From the NCBI GenBank assembly GCA_038363925.1, contig JAQQWL010000018.1:124001-188000 (forward strand): a stretch of DNA of 64,000 bases, given 5' to 3'. The notes beneath the pieces were generated by a model, which saw nothing but the letters and a program-made list of their open reading frames with translations, was not told the DNA's origin and made no database searches. This DNA is from Apiospora phragmitis. Taxonomy: Eukaryota; Ascomycota; Sordariomycetes; Amphisphaeriales; Apiosporaceae. The number at the start of each line of letters is the position of its first letter. Position 1 is the stretch's first letter. Positions 1 through 11,604 of the stretch are shown piece by piece. A program made the position numbers and the translations under genes.

Positions 1-528
1 CGAATCATATATTTGGAAGACATTTAAGGTCTCTGGATGTTATTGGCAGATTGCGTAGCTAGGTGAAATTCGGTTGTTCCAGCAGACTTGTTATAGTTTA
101 GAAATAGTTGAGGCAGGTAGTGAAGTGTGAGGAATGAGGTATGAGGAGGCTGAGGACTCTATGTCGCTCTCTTTATATAGATATTCCTCATTATATTTGG
201 CTGCCTACTTCCTCTGGAGGCTTCTCATAATGCCACGATTGGTTTGTCATGCTGTCCATGGTTGTGGCTATGTTAAGGAAACGTCGGTAGCTTGCATGGG
301 TCTTCTTCTAATAATCACGATTGCCCATATATTGGTCAACTCTACCCCTATTAGCCTCCCACCTCACTTCGCCACTTTCGCCTCCACTGCCACGTTGACA
401 GAGGCTGGCTGAGGCAGTATTCCTGGGGGCCCAGAAATGGCGAGGAGCAGAAAAGGGCTGCTTTCATTCTTGCATCTCAGGAGACTAATAGGAAGACAGA
501 ATTGTCGCACCTCTCAGACTCATAACAG
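1..528. other. No convincing gene at left edge
   Basis: I see no recognisable gene here. Around 165-190 there is a TATA-like stretch (tttatatagatat) in GAGG-rich sequence, the sort of layout found in a retrotransposon long terminal repeat, but no matching second copy is in the window. An open frame at 134-412 is hydrophobic and resembles nothing I know. Confidence 0.4.
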
Positions 529-770
529 GTGGATGATACTGATCTAGTCAACCGCAGCCACGACCATCTAAGGAAGAATGTCCAAGTTGAGACTACTAAC
601 TTGCTGCCGTCTAGTCTATTGCTGGCTCGATCGTTTGAGGACCTCGCGAATGTTGCCTCGGGCTTGATTAAAGAGTTCCCAACGCAGACAAAGCGGCGTA
701 GGGCTCTACTAAGCGAAACACTCTTTTTGGAAGCTAAGTATTCCGGGTTGCAGGGGGATTCTTTTGCCAG
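529..770 (+). pseudogene. Unknown ORF fragment running into a dispersed repeat
   Basis: The frame reads as plausible protein (LLPSSLLLARSFEDLANVAS), is charged and probably helical, and has no ATG at its start, so it may be an exon of a decayed gene. At about 770 the same frame runs into a sequence that recurs near the right end of the window (62930-63075, opposite strand). The natural 3' end has therefore probably been replaced by a repeat. No family recognised. Confidence 0.25.
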
Positions 771-919
771 TCTCGGTCGTCGGTCGTTGGCGTATGTTCT
801 GCGGCGCATTGCCAGCGTGATACGGATAATCGTCTTTTTTGTGCCCTTCAATCACGTCGTTATGTCGGATAAGAAGTTAATCATGGCATTTGTTGCTGTT
901 ACAAGCTCTGACTGCAACT
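770..919 (-). repeat. Dispersed repeat R, partial copy 1
   Basis: About 150 bases match, in reverse orientation, the centre of the repeat at 62847-63120. Shared landmarks are a run with 'gcggcgcattgccagcg' and one with 'aagaagtt(a/g)atcatggcatt'. Neither end of the longer copy is present. It contains no convincing coding potential and looks like a piece of a short non-autonomous element. The LINE begins within about 100 bases of its right edge. Confidence 0.65.
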
Positions 920-1857
920 TCTTTTTATTCTTTTGTATCGAAGGCACCTTCCTAATACAGTAATTCCTACCACTATCACGGGCGCTTTCCAGCCTCACCA
1001 GCGACGGTGATGCCGCCAGTTCGTAACAGAGCTGCTCGGTTGTCACCGTGGCCGACAACTCCAAGAAGGAGTACGCGGTCACCAACACCGGTCCCTTTAA
1101 TAGACGAAGGCCCGACCATTGTCGTCCGTGCGGACTGTGGCAACGTGCCCACACCTAACCCCACAGAACCGCCCAGAAAGATCCCGATCGAAGACAGACC
1201 CGCCGAACAGAAGGCCAAAGCATGCCATCTGCTCCAAGAAGCCCTCCGGCTCGTACAAGAGGCCAGGGAGTCCTACTCTGGCTTTGATTACACCGCGGCG
1301 ACCCAGAACTTGGAAGCACTAGCCACAGACAAGACGCCGACCCAGGACCCACAAAACCCCAACAGAACACCCGACTGCTGCAACGCGCTCCAAGAACTTG
1401 TCAGCCTCCGAAAGGAGGTACACGAGCTAAAGGAGCTGCTGACCCTGACCACAAAGCCAATCGACTCCACCCCAAAAGGACATACATACAGCGAAGCCCT
1501 CGGAAAGGGTCAAGCTACAACAGTGAAGGACCCAGTGACACCCAGACCCCAGCGTGCCTCTGCACCTGGACAACAGAAAGCAGACGACCGAAAGGAGCAT
1601 ACTCTTGTTCTTCTCAAAGACAAAGATCAAGAACTTCCTCAATTCGACCCCGTCCAGATTCGGGACCGGATCAACGCCAAACTCCAGTGTAATGCAATCA
1701 AGGGCGTACACGCCTCCCCGAAAGGGAATGTCGTCCTGACCTCGCTCTCTCTCACGGCCTCGCAACTGCTGCAAGAGCAGCAGAGATGGCAAGATGTCTT
1801 CCAGGGCTGGTCGATCACGGCAGCCGAAAAGCCAGAAACCTGGCCTAAACTGGTGGC

Positions 1858-1865
1858 CCACTTCG
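1858..1865. repeat. hAT target-site duplication, left copy
   Basis: ccacttcg, directly before the element's first bases (caaggctgcaaat). Identical to 4864-4871. An 8-bp duplication is diagnostic of hAT transposases. Confidence 0.95.
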
Positions 1866-4863
1866 CAAGGCTGCAAATCAATCAACCAGTATCAATCAAT
1901 CAGTCAATCAATCAACCAACACCCTCTGATCAATCAATCAATCACGTCCCTGGAAATAACTCAATCAATCAATCAAAGGGTGCTGGTTTAGTTGGATTGA
2001 TTGATTCTGGTTGACGTTTCTCTCGATATTTCCACGATTTTGGGCTCGAAATGAGGCCTTCTATTTACATATCTCACGATCCTTTTTGGTGTTTTGCTTG
2101 GAGCTAGCAGGGGTCGGGGAAGCCGGATCGAGCACCGTAGTCTAAAGCTAGTAAGTTAGAAGACCGTATTAGTGGAATGGTTAACTTTCTAACGCGTTTT
2201 AGGTAGTAAACAACATGTTAAGCTTGCGCGATCTTCGGCAACTCTACCGATTGACTGTTTTATCAGATTCACCACCCACGCCGCCGTCGCGATGCCCAAT
2301 TACCGATTTGCCGATACTGTCGAGCCTCCTACCTGGACCGAACAACAATTACACGCGTTTATTAAGCGTTGCGGCCCATGGTTACCTCCAGATACGCCTG
2401 GGTGCCGAACTGCCTGGGTCTGGAGGTTTGGCCTCGATTTTATTAAAGACAAGAAGAGGTGTTGGATCTGTAAGATCTGCGCAATAAAACAACCACCGAC
2501 CAGCGTCTCTTTCATTTATCAAAACACTTCGAACCCGATGAACCATTTATACACGAAACATAATATCAAGGCGCCTCTTGGCAGTGTTACGAAGTCAAGG
2601 AACGAGCTCTCAGATCGCACCAAATCCTCCCAGCGCCGGGACTTAACATCCTTCCTAACCAACCTGAACGCTAATAACGCCGACGATGTAAGGATCATAC
2701 ATAAGATACAAAGTTCCTTCGATAAGGCATACTTTCAACGCCTTATTGTTAAATGGATCGTCGACGAATCCTTACCCTTCCGCAGTGTTGATTCGCCTGG
2801 ATTTCACGCCGTCTGTAACTACCTTAACCCCCAAGTTCAGGCTCAACAAGCAATTATGTCACGTACTACACTTCGATCGCGAGTTATCCAGGAGTTTAAG
2901 CGCCATCACCAAACTGTTATTACCGTACTACAAAACGCCCCTGGTCAAATACACTTCGCGTTCGATGGTTGGAGGTCAGGAACAGACATAACGTATATGG
3001 ATTAACTTGTTTCTTTCGCGATAAGCTCACAAACCAACCGCGAAAGATCGTACTTGGTATGCCGGAAGTCTCAGGTAGTCATACAGGCGACCTCGTCGGC
3101 GCCGCAATAATAAAGCTTATCGACTCGTACAACATTGGCAACAAAGTAGGATATTTCACTCTCGATAACGCCTCCAACATGGATACGGCAATGGATTTTA
3201 TCGGCAACGCGTATAGATTTGATGGACGCCGTCGCCGAGGTCGCTGTTTCGGCCACATTCTGAACCTCGCTGCTAAGGCTCTGCTTGATCCTAAAGGATC
3301 AACAACAGATGACATTCGCACCTTCGATGACTCTGATGATATTGATATCTTAACCAACGCCAAGTACGAGGAGTGGCGCCAGCAAGGGCCTGTTGGCAAG
3401 CTCCGTATCCTTATGATCGCGATCGATCAAAGCGACCGTCTCAACGATATATTCCTGACTGTCCAAAAGAACGATTACGCCGATTCTAATAACCCTGCCG
3501 ACCATCGAAAGAAGCCAATGCAGCTCGTCAAGGATAACCAGACGCGCTGGTTAGGAACCTATCATATGATCAAGCGAGGGATCAAACTACGCCAATACAT
3601 CGAGATAACGCGTGTTCGATTTTATCAACAATGGGCCGATGAGAACCGGTCGCCTGTGACTGGTGAGATTCGGCAACACGCCTCGAGTAACATACCTGTT
3701 TTCCTTCAAGAATGTAACGAATTGAGCTCTGCCGATTGGTCTGCTCTCTCTCGGATCGCCGTGATATTAAAGGACTTTGAGGATTGCCTTATCCAATTGG
3801 AAGGCGATGGTCAAATACGGCATCGATCAGGTGGCTTTGAGGGCTCATACGGTCACATCTACCACTACTTATCAGGCTTTGAATTCATCCTTCAGAAGCT
3901 GGAGAAATATAAGGAAGAGTCGAGATTGTACCCTGATCCGAGAGAATACGCCATCGGGATCAACGCCGCTTGGTCAAAGATCAATGACTACTACGCCCTC
4001 TTACACCACACACCGATATACTACGCCGCACACGTGTTCCATCCAGGTCAACGATGGAGAACCCTCGAGTATCTTTGGCCAGCGCACCCTGAATGGATAC
4101 ACGATGCGAAGGATCAGATTCGAGGTATATGGAACAAGGAGTATAGGGACCTGGATATCACGAACCCTCGGCCTAATACGCCAGCGATACACCAGCCGAT
4201 CTTATGTGTGAATAGCTTCACCTCCTTCCTGCAACAGCAACGCGAGCAAGCAACTGAACGGCGCCCCAGCAACGACGATCGCGATAACGAATACTTACAT
4301 TGGTACCAACAGAGCATTGATCCAGCAGATACCGACGCCGATCCGATCCAATACTGGCACACCCATCGTGACCGATACCCTAGGCTCTCGCGAATGGCCC
4401 TCGATTTCCTTACGATCCAGTCGATGTCTGCCGAATGCGAGAGATTGTTCTCCTCGACCGGTCGCCTACTCACTCACGCTCGGTCTAGTCTTGATATGGA
4501 TATCGTGGACATGTCAATGACACTGAGGTCTTGGTATCGAGCTGGAATAATCCAGAATGTTGATACTGTATTCCTATCGATAACAGAAGAGCTGGAGCAA
4601 AGGGAGGTCGAGAATCTCACGATAGATCAGGCAGGATCAAGGGCAACTAGGTGGTTATTATCGAGCGATCCAGAGCAGGACGATGTATAAGTTACACGAA
4701 ACACCAAAAATTATCACGAGATCGTCAACCAGTATCAATCAATCAGTCAACCAATCAACCAACACCCTCTGATTGATCAATCAACCAGCGCCGAGTGGTT
4801 GAAATCAGCCAATCAATCAACCACCGTTAGGTGGTTGGATTGATTGGTTGATTTGCAGCCTTG
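1866..4863 (+). mobile_element. Full-length hAT DNA transposon (2,998 bp)
   Basis: The ends are inverted: caaggctgcaaatcaa at the left and its complement at the right, flanked by the 8-bp duplication ccacttcg. Both subterminal regions (1876-1990 and 4735-4850) are dense in short direct and inverted repeats of the form aatcaatcaacc / ggttgattgatt, likely transposase-binding sites. It carries one transposase gene on the plus strand with a single frame break. It inserted into LINE ORF1, so it is younger than this LINE copy. A truncated relative lies at 10640-11299. Confidence 0.95.
2292..4690 (+). pseudogene. hAT transposase, one frameshift
   Basis: The N-terminal part (2292-2980) has a BED-type zinc finger (CWICKIC followed by HLYTKH). 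Near 2980 the frame changes by one base (after FDGWRS) and continues to 4690. The downstream part carries the hAT catalytic motif FTLDNASNMDTAM, then the RCFGHILNL block with its Cys/His pair, a conserved Trp (TRWLGTYHMIKRG) and the C-terminal dimerisation region (MALDFLTIQSMSAECERLFS). Together about 800 residues, a usual hAT length. Apart from the frameshift it looks complete, so it is either very recently dead or the break is a sequence error. The ATG at 2292 is the first good start in frame. Confidence 0.9.
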
Positions 4864-4871
4864 CCACTTCG
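4864..4871. repeat. hAT target-site duplication, right copy
   Basis: ccacttcg, directly after the right terminal inverted repeat; identical to 1858-1865. Confidence 0.95.
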
Positions 4872-5316
4872 TCCCGACATCGCTCAGTCCGACCTCCTTC
4901 GCCGAGGAGGTAAAGCGGTTCAACGACATCGAAATCCAAGGGAACGCCCGGTGGCTGTCCAAATCGGAAGGCAAAGCCCACTCGTCCATGGTATTTGCCA
5001 CCCAAGAAGGGGACAGAGCCAACTGTCTAAAGCACGGAATCTGGATCCAAGGCCAACACCTCCAGGTCGTCCGCTTCAAGTCATTCACGCCAAAGACACA
5101 ATGCCGCAGATGCTTAAAGCTGGGACACGACCCCGTGCTCTGTAGAAGAAGGTACATCTGCGGCTACTGCGCTGGGAAATATCCGACCAAGGAGCACAGC
5201 TGCAAGGACTGCAACAGCAAGGTTCCTTGCACTCACGCGCCTGCAAAATGCGCCAACTGCAACCAGACTGGCCACACGGCCTTTGACAAAAAGAAGTGCG
5301 AAATGTACAAAGCGCT

Positions 5317-8300
5317 ATGCTAGAGGCGATATCGCTGGTCCAACACAACCTAAATCGAGGGCGTCATAGTTTGCAGTCCCTATTCCAGATCGCCCTGGAG
5401 CGCCAATCGCACATCCTCTGCCTTCAGGAGCCCTACCTCTTCCAGGACAAGGGTCCTCAGGGAAGCGGCTTGTACAGCTGTATCTCCCACCCGTCGTTCC
5501 GACCGCTCTTACCACAAGAGTCCACGGACCTTTCTAACATACAGAATCGCCCCAGAGTCATGACTTACATCCGAAAGTCCTTTCCCTTTGAAGTGAACCC
5601 CAGGTTCGACCTCGTTTCCGATCCCTACATGCAGGTCATGGAGGTGATCACGCCCATATGAGAACTTCTACATCGTGAACATCTACAACCAGACAGATGA
5701 GAAGGGATCCTTTACCGTGCAGAGATTTCTCGACCTCAACCCACCAATCACGCCTGCACTAATCGTAGGCGATCTCAACCTCCACCACCCGTGGTGGAAC
5801 CCTTTGGCTCGGAGCTCACCTCTCTCTGAGCGTCTTACAAGCTACCTCCACGCGGCCCAGGCCACGCTACTCATCGATCATGCTACTATAGAGTCGCAGG
5901 GTGGGACATTTCATCGGCCCAACTCCAGGAAAACATCGGTAATAGACCTGGCCTTCTCCATCGGCTTCCGGAGCCTCCATTGGCAGGACTGGTCGTACCC
6001 TCCAGGGACAGGATCCGACCACGAGGCCGTCAGCCTCCGAGCGTTCCTCCCAGCATACCAGGGAGCAAGACCGCTTCCACCCCAGTTCTGCACCAAAAAG
6101 GCCGACTGGGAAAGGTTCCGGAGACAACTCAGGGAGGTTGCTGTCTCTCTTGAGTCCACCATAGACGCTGCAGCCGATCGAGGCGACTTCGAGAGCGTCG
6201 CTTTATCGCTTCAACGGGCCATCGAAGTAGCCACAAACGAATCGATCCCAGTGAAGCGACCATGCGACAGGTCCAAAGCCTGGTGGTGCCCAGACCTGAC
6301 CGTCCAGCGGATGCGTTATCATCGAGCCTTCCGACGATACAAAAGAACCCCAAGCCGGGAGACGGAAACAGCCTGCAAGGAGGCGAGGAACAGCTACTTC
6401 CAGGCTATCGACCGGGCAAAAACAGACCACTGGTTTACGTTTCTGGCGGAGGCCAGTGGGAAGGAAATATTCACTGCGTACAGTTACACCAAACCAAGAA
6501 CAGACCCATTCATACCCGCCCTACGTTACGAGGTGAGCGGGAAAGAAGAGATCGTCAACTCGTTCTCGGGAAAATGCGAGGCCCTAGTCTCCACCCTGTT
6601 CAAGGGAACACAGCAGTCGGGTCACCCTCCATCGTCACCAACACTACCTCCACTTCCTCCACTTCCTCCTCCATCACCCATCGGCCCCAGAAGTCGGGCT
6701 CGATCTAACAGCAAAGGCGATTGGCAATGGCCTACCCTAGCAGCGATCGAGATTGGAAAGGCTATTCCGCAGAAGGACACAGCCCCAGGGGAGGATCGCA
6801 TCAACTGGCGGATCATCCGCGAAGCGCACGCGGCCATCCCGGACGTGTTTTATAAAGCCTACAAAGCCTTGTTCCACAGCGGCTACCACCCTGCAGCGTG
6901 GAAGACCGCGATCGGGGTCGTCTTACCGAAGCGCAACAAGCCCGACTATTCCAGACCAAAGGCCTACCGGCCCATCTCGCTCCTTCCTTGTCTAAGCAAA
7001 CTCCTCGAAAAGCTTTTTGCCAATCGGCTGGCGTACTTGGCAACGTCGAGCCGGACCTTCTAGAGAGCTCGCAGATCGGTGGCAGGAAACAGCGTTCGGC
7101 CATAGATGCTGCCCTACTCTTACAACACTATATTGAGCGGCACCGCCAGGAAAAGAAGATCACCACCGTGATCTTCCTCGACATACTGGGAGCATTCGAC
7201 TTGGTCCAACCAGACAAGCTGATCCAGATCCTCCAGAAGCTCCATCTGCCCGACGAGCTCATCCGCTGGGTCACCCACTTTCTCTGCGGGCGCGAAATCA
7301 AACTGCTATTCAACGGCCAGCTTTCCGAATCCTGCGCAGTTTCGGGGCTGCCACAGGGTTCCCCTGTTTCCCCGATCCTCTTCTTGTTGTATGTCCGCTT
7401 GGTCACCGCACAGAATGGCACGCTGCAGCTGTCGTACATGGACGACTTCGCCCTCGCAGCAAGCTCGACGTCGGCGCAGAAGAACTGTCGGATGCTTCAA
7501 GACGCACTGAGACTACTCTTCGACAAGGCCGATAAGGCGGGCGCGACCTTCGAAGTGGACAAAACAGAGCTGATCCACTTCCACCGCGGCAGACAACCTC
7601 TGCTGGACACCATAACGATCCAAGACGACGAGGTGATACCCAAGCCTGCGGTTCGCTGGCTCGGCATCTGGTTCGATTCTGGGCTGACGTTTCGGACCCA
7701 CGTAGAAAAGCGACTGACCCTAGCCAACGGAGCTCTCCAAGGCATCCAGCGCATCGCCCGCCAGCGAAGAGGGCTCGGGCTGAATGCCCTGCGCCAGTTA
7801 TACGTGGCCTGTGTAAGCTCGGTGGCCGACTATGGATCCCTGCTCTGGTTCGGACGAAGAGGTTGCCAATCCCTGTGGGAGCAGTACCAGAAGCTCCAAA
7901 ACCAAGCACTGGCCACGATCACGGGAGCTTTCCCCAGGTCGCCGACCAAGGCACTGGAGGTCGAAGCTGCCCTCCTCCCGCCGGAATGCAGGCACATGAA
8001 ACTCGCATACCAGTATGCACTCCGCTTTACCAAGCTATCTAACAGCCATCCCGTTAAGCAAGCCCTTACCAACGGACCACGAAACCAACCCGCTCTGGGG
8101 AACAACTGCAACTACGGTCTTTCTCAAACCCCAACGTCCTACCCCACACAGCTCCAGTCCCTCATTCTCTTACTGAGAAGTCTCTCTAAATCACAGAACA
8201 TAGAGAGGACAGACCAATCTTGGTTCCCGCCATGGTATAGCGCATCTCTCCGCCCGGTTATACTCAGCGTGGGGAAAGAGGAGGCAGCGAAGAGACATCG

Positions 8301-9225
8301 TGAACTCCTCCGAACGATCCCGCAGCACGCAGCTATCATCTACACGGATGGCTCCTTCGACGCCCGAGGGAATCCAACGAGGTCTGCAGCGGGCCTCTGT
8401 TCCCTCACTCCGCACACGAGAGCAGCCAAATGCTATTTGTGGAATTTGGGGCCAGGCCTCCGGATTGCGGACGCAGAGTTCACATGCATACACAAAGTCC
8501 TAAAACTTGTCCGATCGTGGAACACTCCCTGCTACATCTTTACCGACAGCCAGGTCGCGCTCCGCCAGACGCAAGGAACTAGCTATCTGGCCAGGCAAGT
8601 GAACAGCATTGCAGAATCCCTCCAACATCCTGTCCAGCTCCATTGGTGTCCGGCGCATTGTGGGATCTGGGCAACGAGATAGCCGACCAAGCTAGCGAAG
8701 AAGGGTCTCCAGAAGCCCCTTCCACGACACGGTCGGCAAGACCAACTCGTATCTCTCAGCTGGCTACAGAGCCAGATTCACCAGAAAGTGAAAGAAAGAT
8801 GTAAGCAGCTGTGGGACCTCGAAGAACAGAATGAAGACCACGGCCGACGCGCCCACGGTCTGGGGAAGCAGTACAGATTGCTGGCCAGAGAACCACCGAA
8901 GTTTGCAATGAAGCCCTTCGACTATTCTGGATTCCCTCGGAGTGTCGCATCCGCGTATGTCTAGCTACGTACAGGCATCGGACATATAACAACTTACCTA
9001 CGTCGCATAGGGAAAACCGACTCAGACGTCTGTAGATATTGCGCCAGAACGAGGCAGACGACAACGCATCTCTTACTCTACTGCCGGCACTTCAGCAGAC
9101 AGCGACAGCAATTACAGAGGCAGCTCATGGGGCTCCCTCTCATAACCAGCGTTCTACTCACTACCATGCGTGGACGGGGAGCTTTGCTCTCGTTTCTACG
9201 GGAAACAAAGCTTCCCTTTTGCTAA
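5317..9225 (+). pseudogene. LINE ORF2 polyprotein: endonuclease, RT, RNase H, zinc finger
   Basis: Starts at ATG 5317, overlapping the ORF1 stop. Endonuclease: QHNLNRG, CLQEPYLF, then GDLNLHHPWW and SDHEAVSL (the SDH catalytic motif). Reverse transcriptase: RPISLLP, FLDILGAFD, GLPQGSPVSP and the YMDD active site at about 7435. RNase H: IYTDGSFD, then FTDSQ and HWCPAHCG. The last part has a CRYCARTRQTTTHLLLYC-type finger, clearer in copy 2. Frame breaks occur near 5655 (extra base), 7035-7045 (one base missing), 8664 (one G short, shared with copy 2) and 8692 (extra C), and there is a stop near 8962, so no single polyprotein can be made as read. Confidence 0.88.
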
Positions 9226-9385
9226 GTTTACCGAACAGGCTGTGCATGGACAGCAAGTTGAGCGATGGAATTTCGGGATTTGGACTCTCCTGGCTTGAAA
9301 GGAGTAAGTCCTCATCAGGGCTAGGTTTGTCATAATGTCTGTCATAGCTAGATAGCTGCATACGGACAATAAACTTGATTAAAAA

Positions 9386-10639
9386 CATAAGCTCAGCAAA
9401 GAGTTGGCAAGAGGACGTAGGTTTCGCTAGTGACTGTAGCGCTATATGCTTCATTGAGCTGGGCCCGGTCAGCCAATACGGCACGTCAAATATCGACGAC
9501 GAGATTTGACGGCAGCGCGCTCGCGTGCTTAGAAGGAAGCCGTCATACACAAACCCGGGACGAGGGCCGACGGCGAGGCTCCGCGTACCTTGTCGAGACA
9601 CCCCCGACACCTGGAATCATCCATCCATCCATCGAACCCTTTCCCTCAACCTCAACCGTACCCGAATCACAACGACGCGATGCAGAGCCTGTCGGTCGGG
9701 ACAATACACCCTTTCAAGAAAGACGAGAGCTCCGAAGCCTCGGTGGGACATGCCGTCACTTGGGGACCGGCGATTTAGGCTGGGGAGGAAGGAAAAACTG
9801 AGGTGCGCGAAGGGAGGCGGAACGAAAATGTCGTAGTTGTACGACGCCCGGAAGGCTTATCACCGGAGGGCGAGGCGGAGACACGAAACGGAGCGTGATG
9901 AAACCTATAGAAGTCAGCCAAGATGCACAAGATGCTCCTCTGGTCCAGGTCCCTGTCGACTTGGATATTACGGTTATTGTGTATGCATATAGCCGGATAG
10001 GAAGCACGTCCCATACCCTTTAGGAGGTTGAAGCGGCCATGCCGCTCCCTAGACGTTAAACAATACAACAACAACAACATTGACCCGGGCGGCAAGCCGC
10101 GTCGATGTGGAGCCTCCGACCTAGATCCCACACTACGGCAGCCAGACCACGTCATGCATGCGGTTAGACCAGTCAGGTAGTGCGCTACTTCATGTAAGGT
10201 ATGCATTCCAGACACTTCCTTTCTTTTTGGCTTACTGTCCGCCACCCCGCTACGCAGCCAGTCGGACAACCTCTTTGGTTGCCGCTACGTGAAACCGGTG
10301 AAGAACAAAGAAAGAATATGGCTGGGGATCAGCAGGCGGTCTACCTCACCCTCGTCACCCCAGTGAGGTAACGACGGGGCCCTATATGACCCCGGCCGCA
10401 AGGGGACCACCCGACCAGTAGGGGTTTCGCTGGGTGTAAAATCATCTTGCCCTGTTCCTTGCAGTGACGATGACGGCATCAGTGACAACTGCATACCTGC
10501 CGAGAAGTGCGCTGCATCTTCACAGGGCTCTGCCCACTTCTTTAGGACCGCGCCCGCGCTCCCCAGAGCTGCTTCGAGCAAAGCTCCTTGAAGCGCATCC
10601 GATTGGATGCTTAAGAAGAAGCTTGTCAGCTTCCACACC
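9386..10639. other. No gene recognised
   Basis: Mixed-composition sequence with several short overlapping open frames on both strands, none resembling a known family or showing splice structure. It lies between the LINE 3' end and the broken edge of a hAT remnant, so it is probably old transposon or intergenic debris. Confidence 0.4.
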
Positions 10640-11299
10640 CACCTCGCCTTAACAGCTTCACTTCCTTCATTCAACAACAGCGCGAGCGTGCGAACGATGA
10701 ACAATTCAATGACGACGAGGCTCGAGACGAATACCAGAGATGGGCTTTTATCGACAGAGAACCAGGTGACTTCGACGTCAACGATCCGATCCAGTATTGG
10801 CATAAACATCGCCATCAATACCCGAAACTTTCGCGGATGGCGTTGGACTTCCTCACGATCCAATCGATGTCTGCGGAATATGAGAGGTTATTCTCATCAG
10901 CTGGTCGCCTGCTAGATGATTCGCGCTCCAGTCTTGGCATTACTATCGTGGCATTCTCGATGACCTTACGATCTTGGTACAGGGCTGGTATCATCCGCGA
11001 TATTGATCCGATATTCCTGTCAATAACAGAAGAGGTGCAAAGAAGGGGCCTGGAAGCAGCTGGATACGAGGAAGCGCGCGAGAGAGCCACCAGGTGGTTG
11101 CGAGAACATCTAGGCGCTGACGCCGATGATCAACAGCATGTTAATTAAGATCACTATTTTCATTAACCTAAACAACCAACCCAACAACCAACCAACCAAG
11201 AGCCTGTGGTTTGCCAGATAAACCAACCGAACCACGACATTTGGCAAATCAACCAACCGAGAGCCTGTGGTTCGATTGGTTGGTTCATTTACAGCCTTG
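10640..11299 (+). mobile_element. 5'-truncated hAT remnant (C-terminus plus right end)
   Basis: From about 10648 the sequence parallels the 3' half of the hAT at 1866-4863. The frame 10837-11148 gives the dimerisation region (MALDFLTIQSMSAEYERLFS, SSAGRLL, LRSWYRAGIIRDIDP). The right end at 11165-11299 has ccaacc/ggttgg subterminal repeats and ends 'ttacagccttg', matching the other element's right inverted repeat. The eight bases that follow (gtgacgtg) would be its target duplication, but the left end is missing. Related to, but clearly diverged from, the first hAT, so a separate insertion. Confidence 0.85.
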
Positions 11300-11604
11300 G
11301 TGACGTGTCACGGCCGCATATGCATCATTGTCGGCCTTGCGCATCGATTCCGTTCCGTGTCTCACCCGAACTGATCCATGCCCCGACAGCCAAATAGAAA
11401 GCAAACGCGAGACTCGAATGAGCATCGTGGGCTCGACGAACATATAAACAAACCACATTCTGTCCATTTCTTCCTTTCGAGCTCGTCATGTTGCAACTTT
11501 CAATTCTCTACAATCTTGGTATCTGTTGCTGCACAATATTCTACACGTTGCTCTTGTCCATAACGTCTTCATTCAACCTTCAATTACTCTACGATTGCTT
11601 CGCA

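Larger units (their letters stand above)
1007..5323 (+). pseudogene. LINE ORF1 (Gag-like, CCHC zinc knuckles), split by hAT insertion
   Basis: The 5' part (1007-1865) codes a proline-rich N-terminus, a region that may form a coiled coil (LQELVSLRKEVHELKELL) and the start of the nucleic-acid-binding region. The 3' part (4872-5323) resumes in the same frame and has cysteine knuckles (CRRCLKLGHDPVLC, CGYCAGKYPTKEHSC, CANCNQTGHTAFDKKKC) typical of LINE ORF1 RNA-binding proteins. The 3,006 inserted bases (hAT plus one target copy) are a multiple of three, so the frame is kept, but the hAT brings its own stop codons. Its ATG at 1007 is preceded by in-frame GC-rich sequence, so the start is approximate. 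The stop overlaps the ORF2 start (ATGCTAG, 5317-5323). Confidence 0.85.
965..9385 (+). mobile_element. Tad-like non-LTR retrotransposon (LINE), copy 1, interrupted by hAT
   Basis: A two-ORF LINE: ORF1 with zinc knuckles, ORF2 with apurinic-type endonuclease, reverse transcriptase, RNase H and a C-terminal CCHC-type finger. The RNase H domain and order are known from the fungal Tad clade. The 3' end is fixed near 9380-9385 because the second copy (50831-51938, minus strand) ends at the same 'aataaacttgatt' followed by a poly(A) tract; here the tail is only about five A. The 5' end is uncertain (somewhere in 920-1006) and I found no target-site duplication. Net of the 2,998-bp hAT insertion and its duplicated target it is about 5.4 kb. 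ORF2 frame breaks make it inactive as read. Confidence 0.85.

Noticed and set aside
8756..9610. Long minus-strand open frames opposite the LINE 3' end
   Set aside because: They mirror the GC-rich LINE coding strand and contain no motif of their own.
10285..10863. A 192-codon minus-strand frame
   Set aside because: It overlaps the hAT remnant, which is clearly coding on the plus strand; the reverse frame has no family resemblance.
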